DNA of 34,109 bases from Marinoscillum sp964351885 (GTDB lineage Bacteria; Bacteroidota; Bacteroidia; Cytophagales; Cyclobacteriaceae): positions 1 to 34,109 of the forward strand of contig CAYGPP010000027.1 in the NCBI GenBank assembly GCA_964351885.1, written 5' to 3'. Both the position numbers and the translations under genes were made by a program. The notes below the pieces were generated by a model. The model was given only the letters and a program-made list of their open reading frames with translations, did not search any database and had not been told where the DNA came from. Positions within the stretch are counted from its first letter, which is position 1, and each line of letters starts with the position of its first letter. This document shows, piece by piece, positions 1 through 7,385 of this stretch.

Positions 1-447
1 ATTTCTATTTGATTTAATATTTATGTCTTGTAGTTTAATTTTCTCTTCTATTAAATAGCCATTTGATCTGATTTCCACTTGTTCATCATTAAAGATAGCC
101 TTACGATATGGTTTCAACGATGAAATGGTAATCCCTTGATCACCAATCTTGATTTCATGACGAAAGCCTTCATTAACTTTTGTCTCATTCGTTTCCTTCA
201 AGGAGAACCTCTCCCACGATTTACCACGAAGTGATAGTGCTACAGCAGCAATATTCCCAATTATAGCCGCGGTTAGGGTTATGTGCCCACCAAATTCCCC
301 GAAGTTTTCGTAGGCTAAATTAACTCCATAGATCGAAAGCAAAGCACCGATACCTCCGGCAATAAAAATTCCCGGGATAAATATGATTTCCGCTACTACC
401 AGGAAAATTCCGGTGAGAATAAGGCCTATGACTGTAATCAACTCCAT
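1..447 (-). CDS. NfeD-family membrane protein, 3' end cut by the window edge
   Basis: Reading the minus strand from the ATG at 447 gives 149 uninterrupted codons that run off position 1, so the C-terminus is missing. The first ~75 residues form hydrophobic helices rich in Gly/Ile (GIFLVVAEIIFIPG, then GGIGALLS). The last ~50 look like the small OB-fold of NfeD proteins: a GDQGITISSLKP segment followed by a strand-rich stretch ending KLQDINIKS. This is the short NfeD form, whose usual partner is an SPFH/flotillin-like protein; such a gene may lie just outside the window, which is inference. It is 96 nt downstream of proS on the same strand. The gap holds a weak -7-like TATATTTA on the minus strand (485-492) with no good -33 element. 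The family call rests on recognising the fold pattern, not on a search. Confidence 0.75.
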   Translation of the reverse strand, partial: MELITVIGLILTGIFLVVAEIIFIPGIFIAGGIGALLSIYGVNLAYENFGEFGGHITLTAAIIGNIAAVALSLRGKSWERFSLKETNETKVNEGFRHEIKIGDQGITISSLKPYRKAIFNDEQVEIRSNGYLIEEKIKLQDINIKSNRN

Positions 448-543
448 TAATTATTAGGTATTTCTTGACTTATGGAAACTCTTTTAAATATAAAATACTC
501 TTCAGAAGATCGATTTTCCGCTCCAATTGATCAGTGATTATAC

Positions 544-2019
544 TCAATATGCTTTCGCAAAAAGAACGCGCTGTTTTGAAGGTTTTCCAGAATACATACA
601 AACTCCTGCTTCTGAGTTTGAATTTAACGGAATACAGCGGATAGTGGCTTTGGTTTCTTCCTTTATTTTTTCTTCTGTTTCAGGAGTGCCATCCCAATGA
701 GCATAAATGAATCCACCTTTTTCTTCTAGTACTTGCTTAAACTCTTCATAATTGGCTGCCGAATGTGTGTTCTCTTCTTTGAAGGAGGATGCCCGATTGT
801 AAATATTTTGCTGGATTTCTTCCAATAGATTGGTGATAAAGTCCACCGCCGAATTCTGATCCACAAACTGCTTTTCTTTCGTATCTCTTCTTGCAATCTC
901 CAATGTTCCTTTCTCCAAATCTTTCGGACCAATAGCCACTCTCACGGGGACACCTTGCAATTCATACTCCGCGAATTTCCAACCTGGCTTGTGTGTATCG
1001 CGATTATCAAACTTCACAGAGACTCCTTTCCCCCTCAATTCTTTAACGTACTTGTTAGCCAATTCGGAGATTCGTTCTAGTTCTTCATCTTTCCTGAAAA
1101 TTGGAACGATTACCACTTGGATTGGAGCAAGGTTTGGAGGTAATACCAAACCGGAATCATCTGAGTGTGCCATTATCAAAGCACCCATTAGTCTTGTAGA
1201 GACCCCCCAAGAAGTCCCCCAAACGTACTCTTCTTTTCCTTCTTTATTTGCGAATTTGACGTCAAAAGCTTTAGCGAAATTCTGACCTAAGAAATGGGAA
1301 GTTCCGGCTTGTAGTGCTTTTCCATCTTGCATCAATGCCTCGATACAGTAAGTTTCTACTGCTCCAGCGAATCTTTCGCTCTCGGTTTTTATCCCTTTTG
1401 TCACTGGTAAAGCCATGAAGTTTTCAGCAAATTCTGCATAGACATCTAACATTTGTTTTGTTTCTACTTCTGCTTCTTTCTGAGTAGCGTGAGCTGTATG
1501 CCCTTCTTGCCACAGGAATTCCGCAGTTCGAAGAAATAATCGTGTCCTCATTTCCCAACGAACTACATTAGCCCATTGGTTGATGAGTAAAGGCAAATCT
1601 CTGTAAGATTGAATCCAATTCTTATATGAGTCCCAAATTACAGTTTCGGAAGTAGGCCTGACTATGAGCTCTTCTTCAAGTTTAGCATCCGGGTCTACCA
1701 TAACGCCACCATTCACTTCATCATTTTTTAGACGATAATGTGTAACTACGGCACACTCTTTGGCAAAGCCTTCTACGTGACTTGCTTCCTTGCTGAAGAA
1801 TGATTTTGGTATGAATAATGGAAAGTATGCATTGGAGTGCCCAGTTTCCTTAAACATTTTATCGAGGGTCTGTTGCATCTTTTCCCAAATGGCAAAACCA
1901 TATGGTTTTATGACCATACAGCCTCTTACAGCTGAATTTTCAGCTAAACCAGCTCGCTTCACAAGCTCATTGTACCACAAAGAATAGTCTTCGGATCTGC
2001 TTGGAATTCCTTTACTCAT
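544..2019 (-). CDS. proS: Prolyl-tRNA synthetase, archaeal/eukaryote-like type
   Basis: Charges tRNA-Pro with proline in the cytoplasm. The class II catalytic core is clear: RPTSE near residues 121-125, the motif 2 stretch WEMRTRLFLRTAEFLWQEGHT near 155, and a later GTSHFLGQNFAKAF segment. An anticodon-binding domain follows (VVIVPIFRKDEE onward), and the protein ends KAY, as the archaeal/eukaryote-like form does. The frame is open up to an ATG at 2064, but family members begin MSKG-P-RSEDYS, so I place the start at the internal ATG 2017-2019. This gives 491 aa, the usual length, and leaves ~50 nt of leader after the perfect -7 box at 2078-2085. No long insertion or editing domain like that of the bacterial-type enzyme is present. 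It is probably transcribed before the NfeD gene and is divergent from the secreted-protein gene at 2147. Confidence 0.95.
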   Translation of the reverse strand: MSKGIPSRSEDYSLWYNELVKRAGLAENSAVRGCMVIKPYGFAIWEKMQQTLDKMFKETGHSNAYFPLFIPKSFFSKEASHVEGFAKECAVVTHYRLKNDEVNGGVMVDPDAKLEEELIVRPTSETVIWDSYKNWIQSYRDLPLLINQWANVVRWEMRTRLFLRTAEFLWQEGHTAHATQKEAEVETKQMLDVYAEFAENFMALPVTKGIKTESERFAGAVETYCIEALMQDGKALQAGTSHFLGQNFAKAFDVKFANKEGKEEYVWGTSWGVSTRLMGALIMAHSDDSGLVLPPNLAPIQVVIVPIFRKDEELERISELANKYVKELRGKGVSVKFDNRDTHKPGWKFAEYELQGVPVRVAIGPKDLEKGTLEIARRDTKEKQFVDQNSAVDFITNLLEEIQQNIYNRASSFKEENTHSAANYEEFKQVLEEKGGFIYAHWDGTPETEEKIKEETKATIRCIPLNSNSEAGVCMYSGKPSKQRVLFAKAY

Positions 2020-2077
2020 ATTGAATTTGAAGTTTTGGTATAGTAATTGCTTAATTTCATTCAAGAAATCAAGCTCA

Positions 2078-2085
2078 CAAATATA
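2078..2085 (-). promoter_or_regulatory. Perfect Bacteroidota -7 element (TATATTTG) for proS
   Basis: The minus strand reads TATATTTG, an exact match to the Bacteroidota -7 consensus TAnnTTTG. It predicts transcription starting around 2072 and a ~50-nt leader to the preferred proS ATG at 2019. No TTTG/TTG -33 element is visible 19-21 nt upstream; that position is instead next to a perfect dyad (2086-2098). Confidence 0.5.
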
Positions 2086-2098
2086 GGCTGACTCAGCC
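2086..2098. repeat. 13-bp perfect dyad abutting the proS -7 box
   Basis: GGCTGA-C-TCAGCC has 6-bp arms around a single central base. It sits directly against the -7 box of proS in the 127-nt gap shared with the divergent gene at 2147. Its position suggests a repressor or activator operator. No regulator is known from this window. Confidence 0.4.
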
Positions 2099-2146
2099 GA
2101 AACTTAGAGAGCGGTTTCGTTGTATTACTTATAAATGGTAGGAATT

Positions 2147-3565
2147 ATGAAAGCTTTAAGACAACTCTCTCAGATCTCATCTCTTGTAGTGCTGCTTGTA
2201 GTCGTTTCTACGGCGCAAGCTCAGGAATACGATGATCTTTACTTCTCATCTAAGGATAGAAAGGCGGTTGTAGAGAAAGCTAAGGACACACCTAGCCTTA
2301 ATACCTATCAGTCTTACACGAATAACACATATGATGATGACTATACTTCACATAATGTGAATCCAGAATACATTGCCCGTTATCAAACGAATAATGAATA
2401 TGCGTCCAAAAGTGAATATGTAGATGTGGATGACAATGCTAACTTTAGCACCCCTTCTTATTCTAACATTTCATACTATCCTGAAGAGCAAACAAATGTT
2501 GAATCTTACATGGATTATGATAATGGTCAAACACCGACTGTCATTAATAATAATTATTATGGCAACAATAATGGGTTTAACAATCAGTGGAATGATCCAT
2601 GGAGAAATAACTGGAACTCTGGTTATGGATGGAACGATCCGTTCTACTGTGACCCTTGGTTTGGATGGAATAGTGGGTTTGGATGGAATTCAGGTTTTGG
2701 AATCTCAATCGGCTGGGGAAATGCTTGGGGTGGAGGGTTTCATAACGGAGGCATGTGGGGAAATCCATGGTTAGCTGGTGGGTTCTATGACCCATGGTAT
2801 GGAGGATGGGGTACACCTTATGGGGCTCACTTTGGATGGAATAGATTCAACAACGCTTATAATACAGGTTTCCACAACGGACTTTACTACGGTAATTATT
2901 CTGAAGGTAATAATGTGTCAAGGCGAAATATAGTGGTAGGTGCTCGTGATTCGAGAGGTGGTTCTGTAGTAAGAGATTCAAGATCAAATTCTTCCAGAAG
3001 CTCAGTTCCTGTTAGCGGCAGCAGAGCGAATGTAGCAGGTAATGACAGTCGAGACTATAGTAGGACGCAAAATGAGTATTTCTCACGTTCTAGAACAGGA
3101 TCATCTAGTAGCAGTAGAAGTAGTGGATCGGTAAGTTCTACTTCGGGATCAATTTCAAGTGGTAGAGTTGCATCGCCAAGTTCAAACAGTAGATCAAGAG
3201 TGAGTTCAACTAATAGTTCTGCGGGTAGTAGGGTTAGTGGTAGTAGCTCTTCTTCTAGCAATAATAGGAGATATTCCACAGAAACGGGAACCAGAAGTTC
3301 TTCAGGATCATCGAATTCCAACTACAGTTCTGGAAACACATCTAGAAGTAGGTCATCAAGTTCCTACTCAAGCGGAAGTTCAAGTAGAAGCAGTTATACT
3401 CCAAGTAGCAGTAGTTCTTCGAGCGGTAGTTCATCTGGAAGAAGTGGATCTTCTTACTCTTCCGGATCGAGTAGAAGCTCAGGGTCTTCAAGTAGCGGAA
3501 GAAGTAGCTCTTCCTCCAGTGGAAGTCGTTCATCTTCATCCAGATCAAGGGGAGGCGGGAATTAA
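2147..3565 (+). CDS. Secreted low-complexity protein, Ser/Arg/Gly-rich tail (unknown function)
   Basis: I do not recognise a characterised family. An in-frame ATG exists at 2135, but the ATG at 2147 is preceded by AGGA at SD distance and starts a classical signal peptide (MKALRQLSQ, hydrophobic core, cleavage after AQA). The 472-aa product has three zones. The first, to about residue 130, is acidic and rich in Tyr, Asn and Asp. The second, about 130-255, is rich in Gly, Trp, Asn and Phe, with a short tandem GWNSGF repeat and a single Cys. The third, from about residue 257 to the end, is almost entirely Ser, Arg and Gly. It lies 25 nt before an outer-membrane protein gene and is probably co-transcribed with it. 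It could be a surface, matrix or periplasmic scaffold protein, which is inference from composition only. Ser codons mix AGN and TCN, so the tail is not a simple DNA repeat. The frame is intact. Confidence 0.8.
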   Translation: MKALRQLSQISSLVVLLVVVSTAQAQEYDDLYFSSKDRKAVVEKAKDTPSLNTYQSYTNNTYDDDYTSHNVNPEYIARYQTNNEYASKSEYVDVDDNANFSTPSYSNISYYPEEQTNVESYMDYDNGQTPTVINNNYYGNNNGFNNQWNDPWRNNWNSGYGWNDPFYCDPWFGWNSGFGWNSGFGISIGWGNAWGGGFHNGGMWGNPWLAGGFYDPWYGGWGTPYGAHFGWNRFNNAYNTGFHNGLYYGNYSEGNNVSRRNIVVGARDSRGGSVVRDSRSNSSRSSVPVSGSRANVAGNDSRDYSRTQNEYFSRSRTGSSSSSRSSGSVSSTSGSISSGRVASPSSNSRSRVSSTNSSAGSRVSGSSSSSSNNRRYSTETGTRSSSGSSNSNYSSGNTSRSRSSSSYSSGSSSRSSYTPSSSSSSSGSSSGRSGSSYSSGSSRSSGSSSSGRSSSSSSGSRSSSSRSRGGGN

Positions 3566-3590
3566 TATTTAGTCCAAAACACTTACTATT

Positions 3591-5207
3591 ATGAAAAATT
3601 TCAAATATTTAATGTTTGCTGGGATTGCTTTGTCTGCTGTCTTGCTTGATGCACAGATTATAGATGGTTCAATGGGCTATTATCGAGACGCTTTGATTTT
3701 TGGTCAGACTAGCTCAACCTATGGAAACACAGCCAGGATGCAAGGAATAGGAGGAGCACAAACATCTCTTGGCGCTGATATGAGTGCTGCTGGTGCTAAT
3801 CCTGCTGGACTAGGCATGTATAATAGAAGTGTGTTTTCTTTCACGCCAAGTATCAATACGCACAACTCAGATGCTGGCTACCTCGGATCTGAAATAAGCA
3901 CATATCGCAACAACTTCAACTTTGCCAATATGGGTGTGGTCTTCAACAATAGTAAGGGAGATTTCACTAGTGAAAAATTCAAGGGTGGATCTTTTGCTAT
4001 TACGCTTGGTCGTACCAATGATTTCAATAATGAAGTGAGCTACCAAGGCAGAAACACTAATAGTTCTGTAACTGATTATTTGGTAGAAGATGCCAATGCA
4101 TTCGGTGCTGATTTTGACAATCCGACTTACTTAGCGGATTATGCATATGGCCAGTTTTTGATTGAGAATGCTGATGGGTATTTATTTGAAGAAGGAAGTG
4201 ATGGCAGAACGTATATCTACCCTGATGGAGACTTTGATGGCTATACTTCTTTAGTGGGCCGAAATAGTTTTGATCAGTTTTTCCCTAGACAGGCTGAGAC
4301 AATCAGGACAAGTGGTGGACAATATTCACTCAACTTGGCTTGGGGAGGTAACTATGATGATAAGATTTACTTCGGAGGAGGTATCAACTTTGAATCCATT
4401 GATTATTCTCAGAGAAAAACTTACACGGAGGATGCTTTCGCCAATTCTGATGGAGATACAGATGATTTGCTAAATGAAGTAAAGATTATCAATAATCTTA
4501 GAATTGAAGGAAGTGGGATCGGTTTTAATGGAGGAATCATAGCCAGACCAATTGACTTTATCACGTTAGGCGTAAGCTACAATTCACCCACATACTATAG
4601 TTTGGATGAAGAAAGTGATAGTCGCTTGATCACCAGCTGGAACTCCAGTTATTCATACTACGACGGAACCAATAACGCTGGAGATTCTTTATACAGGACT
4701 TTAGGTACATATGATGAAACGGGACCATTATTCATCTCGCAATATAATTTGAGAACCCCTGGTAGGCTTAATCTTGGCGCAACCATATTCTTAGGTAAAG
4801 TAGGTTTTATTAGTGGAGACGTGGAGTTTGTGGATTACACGGGAGGTCAGCTCAAATCAAATGACTTCAATGTGATAGCGGATAATCAGACCATCAATAG
4901 TTTGTATACCAATACTATCAACTACCGACTAGGTGCTGAGTTCAGATACGACAATTTTAGATTCCGTGGGGGTTATGCATTCTTCGGAGACCCTTTTAAC
5001 AACAACACAGCTTTTGATGGATCGAGCTCTAATATCTCATTTGGTGCAGGATTCAGAACAAAAGATTACTTCATTGATTTGGCAGTAGTGAATAGAAGAA
5101 GTTTTGATGCTATTAGCCCATATAACCTAGAAGATGGTACCGAGCCGGTGGCTAATATTACTAATAGCACTACCAATGTGTCTGCTACTATAGGATTTAA
5201 CTTTTAA
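3591..5207 (+). CDS. OmpP1/FadL-family outer-membrane protein
   Basis: The 538-aa product starts with a signal peptide (MKNFKYLMF, cleavage near LLDA-Q). A motif typical of Bacteroidota OmpP1/FadL (often mislabelled hemin receptor) follows at residues ~35-65: ARMQGIGGAQTSLG, then AGANPAGLGMYNRS. The rest has alternating aromatic/polar beta-strand character and ends in a C-terminal strand with terminal Phe (ATIGFNF), as expected of a BAM-inserted barrel. FadL relatives pass hydrophobic molecules across the outer membrane; the ligand here is unknown. The gene follows the low-complexity secreted protein by 25 nt, suggesting a functional pair. Its stop overlaps the convergent aroK stop region by 11 nt, leaving no room for a separate terminator. 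Confidence 0.8.
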   Translation: MKNFKYLMFAGIALSAVLLDAQIIDGSMGYYRDALIFGQTSSTYGNTARMQGIGGAQTSLGADMSAAGANPAGLGMYNRSVFSFTPSINTHNSDAGYLGSEISTYRNNFNFANMGVVFNNSKGDFTSEKFKGGSFAITLGRTNDFNNEVSYQGRNTNSSVTDYLVEDANAFGADFDNPTYLADYAYGQFLIENADGYLFEEGSDGRTYIYPDGDFDGYTSLVGRNSFDQFFPRQAETIRTSGGQYSLNLAWGGNYDDKIYFGGGINFESIDYSQRKTYTEDAFANSDGDTDDLLNEVKIINNLRIEGSGIGFNGGIIARPIDFITLGVSYNSPTYYSLDEESDSRLITSWNSSYSYYDGTNNAGDSLYRTLGTYDETGPLFISQYNLRTPGRLNLGATIFLGKVGFISGDVEFVDYTGGQLKSNDFNVIADNQTINSLYTNTINYRLGAEFRYDNFRFRGGYAFFGDPFNNNTAFDGSSSNISFGAGFRTKDYFIDLAVVNRRSFDAISPYNLEDGTEPVANITNSTTNVSATIGFNF

Positions 5208-5700
5208 GAGACTCAATAGCGTCCATCAATAAGCTCACGTCTCTATGTGAAATAGTGATATGGGCTTTTTTGTATATCGGCAGTCTTGTTGATAGAAGTT
5301 TTTCCGTTTTCCCCGTTATATCTCCTTGCATGAGCGGGCGATGAGTTTTTCTCTCAAGACGTTCTATGAGAACTGTTTTTTCTGTGTCCAGGAATACTGT
5401 GATGCCATTATCAAGCATAAATTTCATTCCATTATGAAAGCAAGGAGTTCCTCCCCCAGTACTAATTACTGCATTTGTATTTTCATTAGATAAGCTCCGA
5501 AGAACTTCGGACTCCACGGACCTAAAGTGAGCTTCACCCGAGTTAGCAAAAATCTCTGAAATGCTTTTGCCTTTTTTTAATTCTATGGCATCATCCATAT
5601 CTAAGAAGGGCACGTCCAAAGTCTCAGCTAATGTTTCTCCCAAAAAAGACTTACCAGACCCGGGCATCCCGACGAGATATATTTTTCCGAATTCTTTCAA
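5197..5700 (-). CDS. aroK: Shikimate kinase
   Basis: Phosphorylates shikimate at the 3-hydroxyl using ATP, the fifth step of chorismate synthesis, in the cytoplasm. The 167-aa product has the family size and motifs: Walker A GMPGSGKS (residues 11-18), DMDD (34-37) for metal and shikimate, FR--E (60-63), the GGG loop (82-84) and the RPLM arginine (121), with a lid arginine near 138. The start is TTG (5698-5700) overlapping the TGA of the preceding doxX-like gene as TTGA, which indicates translational coupling. No ATG precedes the Walker A motif closely enough to replace it. It is the last gene of the three-gene minus-strand unit DUF1599-doxX-aroK and converges on the OmpP1 gene. Confidence 0.93.
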   Translation of the reverse strand: MKEFGKIYLVGMPGSGKSFLGETLAETLDVPFLDMDDAIELKKGKSISEIFANSGEAHFRSVESEVLRSLSNENTNAVISTGGGTPCFHNGMKFMLDNGITVFLDTEKTVLIERLERKTHRPLMQGDITGKTEKLLSTRLPIYKKAHITISHRDVSLLMDAIESLKS

Positions 5701-6785
5701 TCCAACAGCCGATTGATATCAGAAACTTCCGGTGTGTCGTTGTGGTGCCACTTGCCAAGTACGGTTCCATTACTCATCAGCATCACACCGGGATTGGATC
5801 GAATCATTGTTTTTAAAACAGTAGCATCTGCATAGTAATAAGGTAAAGCCAACTGATACTCATGTCGGAAGGTTTCAAACTCCTTATATCCTGATGCGGT
5901 AAGAATTAACACTTCAGTCTTAGAACTGGACTTAGCCAGTGATTTTATCTCTTCAATATTTTCAGAAGAAGCTTTGTCAGTACTATATAAGATGATTAGA
6001 AGTTTGTCTCCTTGAAGTAACTCATCGGTGTATTCTCCATCATCATTCCAGACCGCTAAGTCCGTTATTTTTGGTTGTGCTTGCGGATTGACCAAATCCA
6101 TAGATTTGAATTTGTAACTTTTATCTGAAGGAAAGGCATCAAGCACCACTTCCTCACCATCTTTCTCCATCACATACTCATATATGAGCTCCTCTGAGGG
6201 CTGCATAAGCGCAGGCAGATTATTGCCTATTGCATAAGCTCTAAAATCCACAAACGGCAAATGTGCAATAGCGTAATATGCAATAGCGGTCCAGAACACT
6301 GCTGACGCAATGACTTTGAAATATCCGAAGTAACCTGAAAACCAGCTTTTGAAATGTTCTTTTTGGATGAAAATCACAATAATCAGAAGGAGTAGAATGA
6401 TGTCTTTAGTGAACGACTCCCAAGGAGTGAGTTTAATCGCATCACCAAAGCAACCACAGTCTGTTACCTTGTTGAAATAGGCAGAATAGAAAGTCAAGAA
6501 TGTAAAGAAGACGATCATGACCAGCAAAGCCCAAGCTACCCTCGGTACTTGAAAGCCAATAATCAGCGCAACCCCTAGCACGATCTCAAGTACACTAATT
6601 AACACTGCAAAGAATAACGCTGCAGGAACTAGGTATTCAAAAATGGGAGCAATGTCGTATGCAAATACTTCAAAGTATTCCTGAAGTTTGATGGCGGTTC
6701 CAATTGGGTCATTGACCTTGATCATTCCCGAAAAAATGAAAAGACCACCTACTAAGTACCTGGATATTTCAGCTAAGATTCTCAC
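5697..6785 (-). CDS. DoxX/MauE-like membrane protein with C-terminal thioredoxin-like domain (BT_3928 type)
   Basis: The N-terminal ~170 residues form a DoxX-type helical bundle (RYLVGGLFIFSGMIKVNDP, then several hydrophobic helices). It carries a DCGCFGD motif with Cys110 and Cys112, as in MauE/DoxX proteins linked to thiol redox. The C-terminal part (about residues 235-362) has the strand-helix pattern of a thioredoxin-like fold (LLIILYST..., EVLILTAS, NPGVMLMSNGTVLGKW) but no CxxC, so it is unlikely to be an active oxidoreductase alone. The start is GTG, overlapping the DUF1599 stop as GTGA; aroK in turn overlaps this gene's stop. Exact function is not established. A membrane redox or electron-carrier role is inference from the Cys motif. 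Length is 362 aa, full for this family as I know it. Confidence 0.8.
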   Translation of the reverse strand: MRILAEISRYLVGGLFIFSGMIKVNDPIGTAIKLQEYFEVFAYDIAPIFEYLVPAALFFAVLISVLEIVLGVALIIGFQVPRVAWALLVMIVFFTFLTFYSAYFNKVTDCGCFGDAIKLTPWESFTKDIILLLLIIVIFIQKEHFKSWFSGYFGYFKVIASAVFWTAIAYYAIAHLPFVDFRAYAIGNNLPALMQPSEELIYEYVMEKDGEEVVLDAFPSDKSYKFKSMDLVNPQAQPKITDLAVWNDDGEYTDELLQGDKLLIILYSTDKASSENIEEIKSLAKSSSKTEVLILTASGYKEFETFRHEYQLALPYYYADATVLKTMIRSNPGVMLMSNGTVLGKWHHNDTPEVSDINRLLD

Positions 6786-7330
6786 GATTCATTTTCGTTT
6801 AATTTGATCATACAAAATACAGCGTAGTTGATCATATCTTGATAATTGGCATCTATTCCTTCGGAAATGATCGTTTGGCCAGCATTGTCTTCAATCTGCT
6901 TTACTCTAAGCAATTTCATCAAGATGATATCTGTGATGGAGGAAACTCGCATATCTCTCCAAGCCTCACCATAGTCATGATTTTTGTTGGTGAGTAGTTC
7001 CAGTGTGGAATCAACCGCTGCGTCATATTTTGGTTCTAAAATCGAATAGTCTAGCTCCATTGGATCTTCTGGGGAAAGTTCCATTTGGATCATGGCTATG
7101 ATGCAATAATTGATAATACCGATGAACTCAGATCTAATATCTTCTTCTACCTTTTGAGAACCTTTTTCTTGGATAGATCTGATGCGCTGTGCTTTGATGA
7201 AGATTTGATCAGTGATACTTGGTAGACGCAAGATTCTCCATGCGGTACCATAGTCTTTGGTCTTTTTTCCAAAAATCTCCTTGCATGAGGCAATAATTTC
7301 GCGGTATTGATTGAGCGTTTGGTCTTTCAA
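6782..7330 (-). CDS. DUF1599 protein with two tandem domain copies
   Basis: The 182-aa protein is an internal duplication. The first copy reads KTKDYGTAWRILRLPSITDQIF...KAQRIRSIQ (about residues 23-55). The second reads KNHDYGEAWRDMRVSSITDIIL...KLLRVKQIE (about 116-148). Each is followed by an acidic helix and an INY hydrophobic segment. DUF1599 has been associated by context with nucleotide metabolism or modification; no activity is shown here. The start is TTG at 7328-7330, because no ATG lies upstream of the first domain in frame. It heads the minus-strand unit with the DoxX-like gene (GTGA overlap) and aroK. It is divergent from folP across only 55 bp. Confidence 0.8.
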   Translation of the reverse strand: MKDQTLNQYREIIASCKEIFGKKTKDYGTAWRILRLPSITDQIFIKAQRIRSIQEKGSQKVEEDIRSEFIGIINYCIIAMIQMELSPEDPMELDYSILEPKYDAAVDSTLELLTNKNHDYGEAWRDMRVSSITDIILMKLLRVKQIEDNAGQTIISEGIDANYQDMINYAVFCMIKLNENES

Positions 7331-7361
7331 TTTGGGAAATACGTTAAATTGTATAGATTCG
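7331..7361 (+). promoter_or_regulatory. Candidate Bacteroidota promoter for folP-cdaA
   Basis: TTTG at 7331-7334, a 19-nt spacer, then TAGATTCG at 7354-7361, one mismatch from TAnnTTTG. This predicts a start near 7368 and a leader of ~18 nt before the TTG start of folP. The -33 element lies directly against the divergent DUF1599 start codon. Confidence 0.4.
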
Positions 7362-7385
7362 ATTTAGGCTAACAAAACTAACACA

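Noticed and set aside
499..509. Short hairpin TCTTC-A-GAAGA between proS and nfeD
   Set aside because: Only 5-bp arms with a 1-nt loop and no T run; not a credible terminator.
2019..2064. Longer proS form starting at 2064
   Set aside because: The extra 15 residues are not part of the family N-terminus, and the upstream -7 box would leave only about 8 nt of leader.
2135..2147. Upstream ATG of the secreted protein gene
   Set aside because: The ATG at 2147 has an AGGA just upstream and directly begins a standard signal peptide, so the first ATG is less likely.
3055..3321. Leu/Glu-rich open frame on the minus strand
   Set aside because: The AGN/TCN Ser codons of the low-complexity tail read as Leu/Glu-type codons in the opposite strand; no start context or domain.
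3237..3572. 111-codon frame on the plus strand in another phase
   Set aside because: Shadow of the Ser/Arg/Gly-rich tail; Val/Glu/Leu-rich product with no domain, fully inside a real gene.
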